From Cheiracanthium punctorium (taxonomy: Eukaryota; Arthropoda; Arachnida; Araneae; Cheiracanthiidae): a stretch of DNA of 64,000 bases. Made by a program: the position numbers and the translations under genes. This document shows, one piece after another, positions 21,236-33,929 of this stretch (position 1 is the first letter of the stretch; each line of letters begins with the position of its first letter). The notes under the pieces were generated by a model. That model saw only the letters and a program-made list of their open reading frames with translations, made no database searches and was not told the origin of the DNA. Where the stretch lies: assembly GCA_038373885.1 (NCBI GenBank), contig JAWZYV010001829.1:992001-1056000 (forward strand). The letters are read 5' to 3'.

Positions 21236-23879
21236 TGCTAATAGCCTGCTGAAGTACCTTAATTGGAATTATACCTCTGCCTACCTTGAAAGTAGCTACG
21301 CCTCTGCAATCTAAGGCCTCGACTCCAGAGGGGAAAAAACGCGACTAAAACTAACACTAGGGAAAAAAACTGACGCAGAAAATCGACGAACTTCCGGTTT
21401 TTTCAGTTTCACCCCAGCAGAATTTCGGCTGAAAAGGAGAGTTGAAAATGCTGAACTTTTCTCTTTTTGTCCGCATTTTCTGTCGTGTGCCAGCCAATAG
21501 CAATAACCCTCTAGGCATGGTCTACGCCCGGGCAGAAAACAAGATGGCGTCACAATTCGGTGCTGAATTATGACGCCATTCCAACCTCTGAAATACAAAT
21601 AACTTGTTTCCCAGAGGCTGGAATATATTCTTATTGTGCTGTTAAATTTTTATGCAATCAGAAAAAAGTAAAATAAGCAAAATATTTTCTTTAAACGAAA
21701 GTTTGCGTATTCGAAATGTTCAAAGACCTTCAATTAATGTTGGGAATTCCGTATTTCTCTCTTCCTAGGAAAATCTTTTGAACTCAGAATCTGTTCATGT
21801 TTTTTATTTTCATTTGTTCTAATCAAAGGCATCATATTCATAAAATTACAGCTCATTTTAGCAAGATAATTTCCATTATTCATTCATTTTTTGCTTTTCT
21901 TTTTCAATCATCAAATGTACGGAACAACAAACGATTTAAAATTAAGTCGCTAGATGGCACCTGTATCATTTTATCTATTTTGGGCTCACAGTCGAAGTGG
22001 AATGAAGTGCAGGCCTAATGTGGACGGAAAGCAGAAGAGAATTCCGTTTTCGGAAGAATTCCTGCTTGCAATCCATGTGGAGTTTATATGTAAGTTTACA
22101 ATGTTCCCAAATAATCCAAGATTAATCATGGATGAAAGAAAAAAAAACAGAAAAATATAATTCTTTTTAAAATTTATTAAAATTTTTCAGCGCGTACCTC
22201 TATACCAATAGTAAGTTCAAACTTCCGCATGGTCTCCGCAGCCTCTCATCAAAAGAGAACAAAAACTGCCTCGTAAAGCCGAGTCTTTCCTTCTATAACT
22301 AGTCCGTTACATAAGACTTTCGATCTAGCCAAATTTAAACAGAAATAGGCTATAAAAGAGACAGTTTTATGCGAGAAATTTGAATACCGGGAAGCGATGT
22401 GACGCACTCATGCAAAAGCTGAATCACGTAACGGCGATCATAATTTTTTTAAAGCCAGGATCGTAACCCATGTTCGTATTCTTATTCTTAAGCGTGCTTT
22501 TCTGTCTAGACATATGAAAAAAAAAAAAAGAAACATAAATCCAAATGAATGCATCTACCATATAAAACGTTCCAATGAAGACTATAGGAATTCATTCTTT
22601 AAAACACATTTGGGAGATACTGATCTAGTTCAAACACCAAAAGATTAATACACAAGATGATTATAAAAATGCAATTCCGATCATCCCGCAGCCTGTTCGG
22701 GCGACTTATGAGAAAGAAACTTTAGATATTGACATTTGAAGGTACTTGCTCGAGAGTGAAAAAAATTCAGAAAAGTTTTACAAATTAACACCCTCTTATT
22801 TTTCTTCGAAAATTGATCAGCGCATTGAAAAACAATAAAAGAGAGTAGTAGGCCATTTTTTGTTTTTTGTTTTCATAATTTTTTCTAGTTATTTTCGTAC
22901 GCTCAGAATTACATGATGTTTTCCTCAACTATTTGGACACATAAAACAAAAGTAATAATTTGAATAAAAATAATTTACAGAAAGTGATAGCGAAAAAACT
23001 GAAAGGAAAACCTTGACCTATTCAACCCCACCCGTAGAGTTGAATAGATCATGGTCTCGAAAATGGTAGGGCCGAATGGGGTCTCGCTTAGACCTATTCA
23101 GCCCCACCAATGATTTCCAAACATAATCACATTTTTGTAATTGACTATTATGAAACACAATCTAAATGTGTGTAAGTTTAAACAAAGAATTACAGTCATA
23201 GTTATCATGAAACAATATATAATTTTTAAATATCAGATATTTTGGAAAAAAGAACTCACTTTTCAAGTAGACATTTATGGATCCCCCTCTGGTGTGAAAG
23301 TGGCTAGTCGTAAGCAACTGAAAATTTTGTGCGTTTCTCAAGATAACTAGTTCTATCTATTGACACCATCTAAAATCATTTAATGTAAATACTTTTTTAG
23401 ATACTACTAGTGACCCGTCCATCCCATGGCCCATTCATTACCACTCTACCCTACGTGGCGTTGAAACGGTATATGTATGACAAAAACTGGCAGGGTAAAA
23501 CAATGGCAAAGAAAAACATTGTGAAGGACCAAAGACAGTACAGAGAGAAGTTGGACTGACGCAATTATCATAATTGACGAATTAGGAGACTTGAAAATTT
23601 AATTCCTGTAAAAACAGTTAGTTACCTTCTTTCTTGTGCTGTCATTTCTTCTTTACAGTGCAATTCTTTGTAAATGTTTTGCTTCCAATTTTCGTGAATT
23701 TTTATGGACTAGTTTTAGATTCTCAGACTATGTATTCGGACATGGAATTCCATTACCTTGGGGAATACGTGCAAACTCAGGTTATATTACTGTTTTGAAC
23801 TAGATATTGAAATTTTTGTGATTGAAAGGTGCATATTGGGCTTGGTTTAGCAATTCGTGCAGCCGGCCAAAATACATCG
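21236..23879. other. Intergenic; one strong 15-bp hairpin
   Basis: At 21544-21579, arms of 15 bp starting ATGGCGTCA pair at 14 of 15 positions around a GGTGCT loop. A lone GTAGCTACGCCTCTG at about 21291-21305 looks like one end of a hAT MITE whose other end is missing. The 95-codon ORF at 21311-21598 (-) has no recognisable domain. Nothing else was identified. Confidence 0.45.
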
Positions 23880-24232
23880 CTCATTGCTAAAAATCTTCGG
23901 ATTTTATCAGAAGATTCCTCCCTCACCACTAATTATTACTTAGCAATTTAAACTGCTACATTAAAATTGCATTGTCCAAGCTTTTTATTTAAAAGAAAAC
24001 TGTCTATGAATTGGGGTGGAAAATTTCCAGTTAAAATCAGTTGTGATAGCTATGACTTTTAAGTATTTCCATTTTCCCAGTTTAAAAAAATTATCCTCCA
24101 CAATTCTCAAACACTTTTAATTGCAACAAAATTTTCTACAGAATATTGCTTGGGCATGTTTTGTACGATTCAATTGATCAAAATTAGTGGTGAATAGCTA
24201 TCCTACAAAATCGTAAAAGTTGGTAGTTATGA
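23880..24232. mobile_element. Two degraded family C MITE copies
   Basis: 23880-24054 has CCTCACCACTAATTATTACT-type left arm and GGGGTGGAAAATTTCCAG...GTGATAGCTATGAC right arm. 24095-24232 has CCTCCACAATTCTCAAAC and ends TCGTAAAAGTTGGTAGTTAT. Both follow the family C layout but with many substitutions; the limits are approximate. Confidence 0.5.
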
Positions 24233-25051
24233 AAATGAATTACTTTTTTAATTTGTCAGTGTAATTGTTTAGTATTTCGTTATATAAATTTTAAATTCTG
24301 TAATTTTATCGCAAGTATTTTGCTTAAGACTTCAGATTATGTTACATTATATGAAGAAATCTTACCATACAGATTCATATGCATGATAATTGAATTAGCA
24401 CAATTACAGGATAGTAAAAATATGTATAGGGTTGCCGGATTCTGTTTGGAAAAAAAATCTTAATAAATGGTCTTTTATGGAAAAGAAAGTAAAAGTTTGA
24501 AATTTTGATTTAAAACAGTGTAAAATATGGGAAAAACGATGCATTTTTGACTTCTGACTTTTTTGTGGGTGTGAATACAGGCGGCCAAATCGTGATCTTT
24601 GTAAACAAGACCTGCTGGATTCAGGAATTAGTTATCCTAAGTAAATGTAATTTAGGCGTAAAATTATTTTTTTTATGGCAATACTTCGATTCTGGCTGTT
24701 CATCATCATTATATAAAATTTATTGATTCTTATTGATTCTTATATTTGTCTTGATTTATCATTGACCTTAAACTTAGTTTATGTGTTACATTATATGAAG
24801 AAATTATATCTGAAGAAATATAATCTGAAGTCTTAATCCATGGAGCAAAACAAGGTTAAGTTATTCATTATACTAAAAATTTGTTTAGAAATTGTGATTG
24901 TAGCTTCAATTTATATATATATATAATTTTATCTGCTATTCCTTGTTTTAAGATATATTTAAGCAATGATAAATTTTATCTGATAAGTAACCAGAATATT
25001 AATTTTGTTTTAGAAATTTTCATTTTAAAATTTTTAAAATGAACTGCCTAG

Positions 25052-27118
25052 TAGGGATGGGTGGTTCCACTTACTTTGCTGATTCGAATCTTGAATCAAT
25101 TAAAACAACAAGAAATTTTCCTTCTCTCTGCGCCGAAAGCCGTACTATTTAAACACCTCACCCATTCATCGGGTTTCTTCTCCGCTGAGGTCTCGGGCAG
25201 CTAGCATCTCTCTCTCCTTGCTCGAGTAAAACTAAACTGCCCGAAATGAAAACACAGGGGAGCTTCGTATGACCCCCTGGGCCTGTAAGATTACAAGGTT
25301 AAGTTTGGTGTCAAAGCATTCTAAATTTTAAGTATCGGTGGGGTGTTGAGTCTAGGGGGGGGGGTCGAGAATCAATAAAAACGCGCTCCGGTGGATAGTT
25401 TCCGAGATATACGTTAATTAATTATGGTAATTAGACTGATAAACCATGGAGCTGTTTTTTCCGCGATCCGGCATCGTCATCAACGGAGAGAAAGCAGTAG
25501 CAAAAGCATCACAAGCTGGTATTGATCTCAGGATTTTCTTATCGCCGGCCTCAGAGGCGTAGCCAAGGGGGGGGGGTTAGGGGGGGGTCATAACCCCCCC
25601 ATGAGGAATTTTTTGCCATACAAAATGTATATTCTTCATTACATTATCACACACACGTATACATATATATCAGTTGCAGTAGTCATAACCCCCCCAATGA
25701 AAAATTTCTGGCTACGCCCCTGACCGGCTGTATTTTTGACCTTTATCGAATTCGAGATTTCAATGAAATGAAAATGGGAATATCGGATATTTGATGTTGA
25801 AATAAAACCGATATGTCGATATTTATCGATTTTTGGTCCAGTCCTACTGAGGGGCTGCTGCCCCCCCCAAAAAATGGGACCCTTTACTTAGCTTACAATT
25901 GAACTTTATCTTTAAATTTGATACCCATCCCACCCCGAAATAAAATCCTTTCTACGCCACTGCTTTAGACCCTATTTTGTATTTCTCTGAATTACGAAAG
26001 AAAATAAAATCATTCCCCTTAAACGAAAAACAAGGTAAAAAAAATATCTTAAACGAAATCTGCAGCAATAAAGCGAAATGTTTTTTTGCTTACTACAAAG
26101 TCCTTTTGTGAGAGCGCTTAATACCGCCCCTGTATCCTTCATTAAAAGTGACAAGCACAATCCTAACTTTATTTCATTCTATTTCCCTTCACATGAAAAC
26201 CCGCCACCTAAAAACCCTGCAAACTTAAGTTCCGTTTTTTTTTTTTTTTTTTTTTTAGGTTGAGGGTGGGGGACATATATTGAAGTTAAAAGTAGAAAAG
26301 GGATGTTTCATTAAATTTTAAACAAATATTAAATCACCCAGACAAGTTAGAAGGGTGGAGTCCCCCCGAGGGAAAAAGGTTTAAACAACTTTGAGACACC
26401 CCCACCCCCCGCTCTTCCACGAGCATTGGCGTAAATTGGCATGTAATATTTGGATGGGGTGACAAAATGTTTCCGATTGTATAAAATATCAATATTATAA
26501 ATAGCTCTGATATTTGAATTTTCTTAATTTTTTTTCGGGAGGGGGATTGACCCCTCTTGCCCTTAGGAAGTAACGCCTATGCCCCCCGCCAAAAGCAAAC
26601 GATGTTCGACCCACTCCACACCCACAGACAGATAAAACTTTAAATCCGACCACCAACCAAGAAATGAAACACCAAAGATTCGAAAAAAAAAAACGTCAAT
26701 TAAATGAAACATCCTTTCAACTCTTTTCGGCTCCTTTCGACTCTGAGTCGATAGAAGATTCGAAAAACTAACGAATCTCAACGATCGTATACAATCACCG
26801 AAACAGAGCGAAACACTGAATCAGTAAAGATTCGTTGCTGCACCAACTCAGTGGCCAACTCACCCACACCCACTCATTTACTGTTTCAAATCATCTATCG
26901 ACTCAGAGTCGTAAAGAGTCGAAAAGAGTTGAAAGAGTAAGGGAAAATCTCTGGGAACGGCAAAGGGAAAATAAGTTTTCCTTCCCTTCGCACTTGGAAT
27001 GTATTTCCCTTGAGGGCTTGAGATTCCACTCAGTAGAGAGTGAGAGTATAAAGACTGAGCCACTCAGTACCAAGATTCGAATCACTGATTCGACTCATCG
27101 AATCATTGGCCATCTCTA
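25052..27118 (-). mobile_element. Long hAT-like non-autonomous element, copy 2
   Basis: 2067 bp, inverted relative to copy 1. Its ends read TAGGGATGGG... and ...GGCCATCTCTA on the + strand, with an exact 8-bp TSD CTGCCTAG (25044-25051 and 27119-27126) that fits nTnnnnAn. It lacks the 24-bp tandem duplication (AGTGGCGTAG...TATTGAC) that copies 1, 3 and 4 carry, and has one ~75-bp unit where copy 1 has two. The nested 171-bp MITE is at 25552-25722. No transposase is encoded. Confidence 0.95.
25552..25722. mobile_element. hAT MITE nested inside copy 2
   Basis: Ends CAGAGGCGTAGCCAAG and ...CTGGCTACGCCCCTG. The flanking duplication is GCCGGCCT on the left and ACCGGCTG on the right, a mutated form of the site seen in copies 1 and 3. 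Confidence 0.88.
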
Positions 27119-27126
27119 CTGCCTAG

Positions 27127-28966
27127 CATCTAGTAATTTATTCATTAAAACTGCTGTTCAATATCGGTTTATGTTTACCGTGCGCATGTAACATTTGCGT
27201 CAATATAACCCGAACCTCGAATACTAGCGACTGGAGTTTAGTTTTAACAAAATCGTAAAATTATGAATCTTAAGATGAATACTTTCTCCAAAAGAATAAA
27301 ACATAATATATATTTGAAAAATAATACAACAAATACAAAAACACAAGTATATCAATAAAATGTAGTAAGTACTTATTACTTTTTACATCTTGCTTCTTTT
27401 GATTGACAAATTGGACAGAAATTAGATGCATGTAGCTTGCATATGTTTTTGCTAGAATTTTTGCACTATATATTTCTTTTCTTTAATCATTGCTGGGTGG
27501 ACAAAATCTGCACCGGACACTTTTGTTACACATCTGTGACTTAACTATGGACGTTTAGGGTAACTGATTTTGCCCTTACCCTGCATTCTTTTACTTGTGA
27601 ATCTTCAGTTCAAGAGAGACATTGTCTTGCCTGAATATATGGATGCTCTGTTCGGCTCAAATAGGCTCGAACAGGACAGCAGAGTTAAATCAGCGGGCCT
27701 AGCTTGTGAAAGTTACGGTCAAGTGCAGGTGCCTAGTTCTCTAGCTTCGGCCTGGTACGCATATATAGCATTAAATAGTTTTTAATGGTGAATACGCTAT
27801 TTTCAAAAGGAAAGGCTTATAGTACATGCAAGATCGTAACCAGAGGGAGCAATTGAGGCATGTGCCCCCGTATTGGGCGTGTGTCAAAATCTGTTGCTGC
27901 TCCAAAGAAGGGCGCTCTGAATTTATGGTTTGCCTCAGTTGTTGTATAGTGAGTATAGTACACTAAAATTTTCTCCGGATGACGAAAACACTAGTTGCAA
28001 TGCTGAGAGTACATAGCAACAACTAAATTTAATTTAGCTATCACTTTTTACGCTTCTCATACCACTAATTTTATTTGGCATATTGGTATTTACAAAAAAA
28101 ATTCAACATAAAATTATCTGAAAATTGTAGCCGAAAATTTTACGAAAAATGCGAAATGTTGGTGGGTGTGCAAATATGTAACAGCTGACGCAGACTAATT
28201 GCATCGTAAAACCTCGCTGAAAAGTAATTGTCCAGCTAACATATTTTTACTGTCAGCAACTCACTGGCGACGTCTGCATATGACTCATAGTCTGCACTTC
28301 GCTCACTAATATAGCCGAGGTTTTTCAGGTAACGTAAAATAAAGACCTTATGTAAGGAGCTGCACACATATATATACACACACACCTGTTCTTTGAGAAT
28401 TCCTCGTTATGCATAGCCAGATGAAATGCAAACACACATATAATAGGCAATAAATGTTACGTATTATTTTAGATGTGTAATTTGGATGAACTTGTGGGAA
28501 AATGCCAGTTGCACAGGGATATGGCACGACATTAAAAGTTTGCAGGAGTATTTCATCATCGTTGTAGTGCTGTGTAGCGCAGGCAGGGGCATGCTCAGTG
28601 TCTTAGAGATCCAGGGTAGCTGGTAATTACAGCTACTTTTCCAAATTTATTACAACTTAATTGCACATCAAAAGAAGGAATCATACCAATTCTAACACAA
28701 CAATCTCTTTTGCGCCAATATTGGCGATTGCCATCAAATGTGGTGAGATTAGGGGGATAGTCTCAAACAAGCTGTGCATAATAACTGATGTAGTTTTGCG
28801 GGACTTTGTGGAAGAACTTAAAATGTTATTCCACCTTTTAAATGAAGAGTAAAGCAGTTATACCGTCTAGATACTTACTGTATTGTGCTTGAATTAGATT
28901 GTTTAAACTGCAGAGCACCATAAAGCGTTTTAATTCTTCTGAATGGTCCTGTAGAATAAGCTTCCT
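27127..28966. other. Intergenic, nothing recognised
   Basis: AT-rich. A segment with CAGAGGGAGCAATTGAGGCA and GTGCCCCCGTATTGGGCG near 27840-27890 resembles an end of a GC-tailed MITE but has no partner. ORFs of 60-71 codons at 27570-27785 and 28661-28852 have no motifs. Confidence 0.4.
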
Positions 28967-29200
28967 CATGCAAATAGATAGTGAACAGATGCCTCAAGAT
29001 GAGGTAAGATTGCATCGGAAACCCTTTTATTATCCATGCTTATGGCACAGCTGACTTTATTAGACTTCATCGTAAATTTCCCTTATGCAAATAGATAATG
29101 AACAGATGCCTCAAGGTGAGGTAAGATTGCATCGGAAACCCTTTTATTATCCATGGTTATAGCACAGCTGACTTTATTAGACTTTATCGTAAATTTTCCC
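28967..29200. repeat. 117-bp unit duplicated in tandem
   Basis: The block beginning ATGCAAATAGATA recurs at a 117-bp offset (28971 and 29088) and contains CAGATGCCTCAAGRTGAGGT and TTGCATCGGAAACCCTTTTA. Only a few substitutions separate the two copies, so the duplication is fairly recent. Confidence 0.92.
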
Positions 29201-30207
29201 CCTCCCCGAGAAATCACAGAACTTATAGGGACTAAAAACATTAAGTAATAAAAAGGAGTATGAATTCTGTTCAGAGGTCACGTGCTCAGTGAGTCGTTGG
29301 CGAGTGTCCCCTTCATCTTCTCAAGAGTTGTCACGGATAGTCATTTATCACTAACAGACTCGGCAAAGCGCGCTTTGTTTAGCTAGCCTTAACTAGACTT
29401 AAGATAAAAAAAAATCAATTTTATCTTCTACGGGAGGTAACTCTTGTTCTGAGTGGCTTCCAGCATTGTCCCTCATTGTCCGCAAACACAGTCCCATCTT
29501 TCCAATAAACACAGCCCCATGTTTCGGCTAACTCCACTATGCAACCTTTCAACCGCAGACCACTGTACGGGTGAAAGCAAAACAATTGCCTTTCTGCTGT
29601 ATGGAATTCTCTGGGTCAAATCAAAGGATGGTGTTAAATTCTGCTTTATCACCAACATTCGGTAAATTCTTGAGATTTTAGACTAGCATCCGCCTGATCT
29701 TTTTCTCAAAATGACCACCTAAATGTGGCTCATTTTCAATCCAGATTAGCAGGTCTCTCTCCGAGTTCTTCAGATAAGTTCCTCTGTGGCACTTTCCCGA
29801 TTCACAGGAATTTTCGACCTTACGAACTAAAACACCGTATCTTTTCGCCTTTGAAGATTGCTCCTCCGCAAGGAAAAAGATACGCCATCACAAAATTACT
29901 AGTCACCGACTGAAAGAAACGAGGGAAAAACAAGCTAAATGCATCAGTCATAGATATTTTTTTTCTTAGATCAGCTGCCAACTATTGGCTTTCCGTTAGG
30001 AGGGCGTGTTTTAGTCATTTTATTTAGGGGAGGGGGAACTAGTAGTAGCGCCAACGGCCCCTTACGAGTGGTGTCCTAATTTGGAACTAATTTCAGGCGA
30101 ATGAGGTAGCACTTCATACTTACTAACTTCATGCATTTTTTCGGGATTCGCCATCACTATTTTCTTTTATCAGTTATAATGTTTAATTATATATTTATAA
30201 CTTTAAT
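29201..30207. other. Intergenic, nothing recognised
   Basis: Three ORFs of 61-70 codons overlap on both strands with no recognisable domain. No transposon ends were found. Confidence 0.4.
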
Positions 30208-30209
30208 GC

Positions 30210-30467
30210 CGTATGGATGAAAAAGAAAGCTGATGACTTAGCTCGTTGCTATGAAAACAGTTCTTACCCAATACTGATCAATTCGACGCAGCCCACGGCA
30301 TCATTGTTGAAAATGCTGTTCATAGCTTTTTAACTATACCCCCATCTACTACACTTCCTTCTGTTAATCCCTCACAAGTTGTTACAGTAATCATATTTCA
30401 AATACAAAATCTCCTGGCCTCGGTAACATTTCTAATTTAATGCTAAAAAATGTCCCTGCAAACATTA
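30210..30467 (+). pseudogene. Jockey-type LINE pseudogene, segment 1 (linker before the RT domain)
   Basis: In successive frames the segment reads KADDLARCYENS, then AAHGIIVENAVHSFLTIPPS, then SNTKSPGLGNISNLMLKNVP. This is the stretch between endonuclease and reverse transcriptase of Jockey-clade ORF2 proteins, where the family shows K.P G.D.I.N.ML.K. At least two frameshifts make it non-functional. It ends exactly at the Helitron insertion; the matching continuation is at 33542-33582 and the C-terminal part at 33930-34532. The endonuclease is missing upstream. Assignment to a Jockey-like LINE rests on the combination of all three segments in the right order. Confidence 0.8.
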
Positions 30468-30784
30468 TCTTATATAATAAAATCCGAGAGTAAACATTGT
30501 ATGTAGCTATGTATGTAGGTAGGTAGGTAAGTTTGTGACCACCGTTCTTCTTGTGCGCGTCTCTCGATCGCATTGCGCCGAGACGGTGGATCGCAGACCT
30601 ACCGAATTTTGCATACGGCTTCACTAGGACAGATCCTAACATGTCTCGGAGCGATTTTTTCGAAATTCGAATTAGAAAATGTTTTATTTTATGTTTTGTC
30701 CGATTTTTAGCGATTTTTCTCGCTTAATACGTAATAACGCCAGTATTACACTCGCTAGAAAACGAAATTTACATCATCGGATAG

Positions 30785-31818
30785 CAGTGGCGGCTCGTGG
30801 GATACAGCAAGTACAGCCGGGCTGCACTTAAAATTATCAACAAATACTTTAAAATAATTTATTCTACTTACTTTTTTAAATTCAGATTAGAATTATGGAA
30901 TTTCTATGATAAATTTTTAAAAAATCTAAAACAAAAACAAAAAACAACGTGTTGTAGTAACTGCCGGATCGCTCATTCAGAAAAAAGCCCTTTAATCTTC
31001 CCACAATTCAACTGTGAGTCTTGGTACAGCCCTCATAGCCGATCAAGAAATTGGGCAGCACCGTTGCCATGGCAACGAGTTTGTAAGCAGTCTCTCCGGC
31101 ATAGGGAGTTAGTAGCTAAGTACAGCTGATGAAAGATTTTCAAACGACGGCTGCAGTGAATTCGACTGACTGATTGGCTCGAGAAGTGAGGGAGGGGTAC
31201 GGAGAATATATGTTCGGAAAACTCTCGACTTTATATTGCTGAATTTATCAAGAAGGTAAGCCTGGATAGACGCTTATGAATGGACAATTACCCATCAAAG
31301 CAGTATTGTTTTTAAGTAAGCAAGAACTGGCATTTAGAGGACATGGCGAGCGAGAAAATTCTTTAAACATGGGAAATTTTAAAGAGCTTTTAAAATTATT
31401 GATATCTGAATTAAAACAACGCCTTTTTATGAGGACATCACTGACCGATTCGCAAGTTTAAAAGAAAGGAGGATTGATTTGACTTATAAAAAATAATTAA
31501 GTTTCCTTTTTTTTTTCTTTTCTTTTCTTTCCTTCTGAAGTTATCGTTACAAAAGAAAATTCTAAGGAAACTTCGAATCAGACACGGATTAATGCAATTT
31601 TGAGGATAAGAGCGGCTGATTGAAATTTATGTAAATTTTATGGAAGTAAAATAGGATCTCTTGCATTTTTTATGAAATTTCTTTTTCCTCGGTGAGGGCT
31701 TAATCCGTTTTCGAATTCAGTAACAAAGATTTTCCATTCCTGTCGGGAGGAAGGGGGGGGGGGGGGGAGCTCATATGCTTCCGGCTGCACTAACAGTTTT
31801 GACCACGGGCCGCCACTG
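30785..31818. mobile_element. 1034-bp hAT-like element nested in the Helitron
   Basis: Terminal inverted repeats CAGTGGCGGCTCGTGG and ...CCACGGGCCGCCACTG match at 15 of 16 positions. The 8-bp TSD TCGGATAG is exact (30777-30784 and 31819-31826). A 110-codon ORF at 30797-31129 starts inside the left end but shows no zinc finger, DDE residues or hAT dimerisation motif. A G tract lies near 31755-31769. The same ends occur at 45621-46583. Confidence 0.93.
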
Positions 31819-32463
31819 TCGGATAGAGGAGAAAATTTTCTTTTAAAAATTGTTTGTTCGGACTGTGTAAACTAATTTTCAGATTTTTGTGAATTTTTGA
31901 AATAAAATTAAATTTCACGCTGACTTTCGTAAAATATTTTTAAAATTGCTGCATCTTGAATTCTATCCGTCATAACTTTTTTATATTTTGTCAAATGACG
32001 GAGCATACATTTCGCCCTCTTTTAAAAGAAAAACCAGAGGAAAATATAAATTAGGAGATTTTTTACGAATTTTTTAAGTAAGGAATTATTTTCATTTCAA
32101 TACCAGCAGCTTAAAATTTTCGGTATGATATCTTGCGTTTTGGTTGTCTTGGAGACAGTAACAATTATTAAAATTGCCAGTTGAAAAAAAAATGAAATTA
32201 CTTTAAAATAACTGAGTTTTCGCATGTGAAAAGTGCGTGATTTTGATGTCATAAATTTAAAACCTCTTTCGAAACTCAATCAGAATAACGGACTCACAAG
32301 CAAAACATACGCCACGCATGAAATATTCTATATTTTACTTTACGTTGCCAGATAAATAATTGAATGCTGTTTTTTCAACCAGTGAATTATCCAGCATTAT
32401 TTTCGATTGAGATTTTAAGCGGGTCACGTTTTCGAATAGCAGGAAATATATTGCGGTATTAAA

Positions 32464-32650
32464 CAGGGCCTGATTATGACAAACATGGGGCCCCGGACAT
32501 TGATGAATTTTGGGGCCCCCATGTTTGAAATTTGTTTTATTTTTCATAAATTTTTTTGTAAAAAAAGAACAACATTTGAAATTGGGGGCCATTTCGAGCC
32601 GAAGGCCCCTGGGCAAAGTCCCGATTTGCCCATGATATAATAGGGCCCTG
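32464..32650. mobile_element. 187-bp hAT-like MITE nested in the Helitron
   Basis: It starts CAGGGCCTGATTATGAC and ends CATGATATAATAGGGCCCTG, inverted with mismatches. The flanks GTATTAAA (32456-32463) and GTGCTAAA (32651-32658) agree at 6 of 8, an aged TSD. The interior holds GGGGCCCC and TTGGGGGCC words, typical of compact hAT MITEs. Confidence 0.75.
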
Positions 32651-33541
32651 GTGCTAAATACACAAATCTGACAAGAATTATGCGTAAAAATCTATGGAGA
32701 GCTGATTTAGTGGAAACCATAAACTGAAATGATTATCGTTTATGCTGATGCGTAAATTGCAAAGAATCACCAAAGAGTAAAAGCCTACATTCGTGGCGAA
32801 TATCTAAACCGTTTCTTTAAATTAAGCATTAACGGTTGCAAAACGACAGTATATTGTATTGGTATCAGTAAAAGATAGTATAATTAATAGTAAGTAGATA
32901 TGATAAGACAATATTGATCAAACCACAATATACCGCATTAATAAATATTTTGTGAAACTAAGTCTTCTATTCATTTTTCAACAGCCGTATTACATCACAG
33001 CTGACAAAACATTAAGTAATTCTACGTCGCGTTAATATATCTCGCGGTAGTTTCAACAGAAAAGACTAACGGAACTTCCTTTTTTCTTGGAGATTCTGTT
33101 TTGTCACAAGTAGTTTTGGTCACATTTTAGGAAAATGTTCTTCTCTTGCCTTGCAAAGAGCGGGTACACAACTATTTAATTATAAAATAAAACGGTTCTC
33201 CTCTTCATGTAGTATCTAAGGTATTAATGGCATAACTTAAATCTAAAAAAGAGTATGATGCAGATGTGAGACATTTTGAAAATTAGGAATTTTCACTGAA
33301 AACCGTCACGCTTTTCTTTTCTGATCGTGAATGACACCGGCATAGTTTTTTGCGTCATAATATTAACAATGGTCACAGGTCAGTACTAATACTAACTTTA
33401 CGAATAACTAATGAGTAACTTTACGCCAAGAGTCAAATCATTTTGCTTATTTTTAGATCCCAAATCACTGGAATCAATTCGAACTATACATGTAAGAAAA
33501 AGTTTCGTTCCCTACCGTGCGGAGAACGGGTACGCAGCTAG

Positions 33542-33582
33542 TTATTTACATAACAGGAGTCATAAATACTATTTTAGAATAC
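33542..33582 (+). pseudogene. Jockey LINE pseudogene, segment 2 (41 bp between Helitron and mariner)
   Basis: Directly after the Helitron the bases encode IYITGVINTIL when read in the frame set by the last codons before 30467. That matches the NII.YLTN.IN.ILR segment expected next in Jockey ORF2. It ends at a TA where the mariner-like fragment begins. Confidence 0.7.
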
Positions 33583-33890
33583 AGGGTGTCCGAAAAGTCC
33601 TTGACACATTTAAAAAATTCATAGAAAAGCAACAAATTATCGTATGAATATGCGGTTGGCACAGTAATACTTCATACGTTCAGAATTTATTATTTTTTTT
33701 TTACATTGTAAAAAAAGTTACTTCCAAATTGTGTTCATAGGTGGCGCCCTACCGTCACTGTCATTACTTCCCGAATGTCTTGTACAGTCTCATCCGATCA
33801 TCGTAGCCGACCACTTCTTTCCCTGTCTAAAACGCTTCCATTCTCTAAAAACTTTTCATGCCAAGCCAAAATGCTGTTTCGACTCGGAGG
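33583..33890 (-). pseudogene. Mariner-like transposase fragment with one terminal repeat
   Basis: On the minus strand, from about 33880 down to 33742, the translation reads NSILAWHEKFLENGSVLDRE followed by RSGRLR, a stop, then SDETVQDIREV. This is the second helix-turn-helix region of mariner-type (IS630/Tc1/mariner) transposases, which carry the F.E.GSV..R.RSGRPR linker. The catalytic DDD/DDE domain is absent: the sequence jumps to a 3' untranslated part ending ACTTTTCGGACACCCTG, whose terminus at 33583 abuts a TA. The other terminal repeat is not evident. It is an internally deleted dead copy sitting in the old LINE. Confidence 0.8.
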
Positions 33891-33929
33891 GTTTTTCTTA
33901 AACATGTAACGAAATTTTCTCTGAAATGT

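Larger units (their letters stand above)
30468..33541 (+). mobile_element. Non-autonomous Helitron (3.07 kb with two nested insertions)
   Basis: The 5' end TCTTATATAATAAAATCC follows an A, and the 3' end ...ACGGGTACGCAGCTAG precedes a T. This fits Helitron rules: TC at the 5' end, CTAG at the 3' end, insertion between A and T, no TSD and no terminal inverted repeats. A short GC-rich stem (ACCGT ... ACGGGT) lies about 10 nt before CTAG. The boundary is independently supported because the flanking LINE reading frame joins across it. Without its two nested hAT insertions the element is about 1.84 kb. No Rep or helicase domain was found, so it would depend on proteins from another Helitron. Confidence 0.85.

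Noticed and set aside
21311..21598. 95-codon minus-strand ORF as a gene
   Set aside because: No recognisable domain; it overlaps a hairpin and a lone MITE-like end.
30797..31129. 110-codon ORF as a transposase
   Set aside because: It begins 12 bp inside the hAT element's end and shows no zinc finger, acidic catalytic residues or dimerisation motif.
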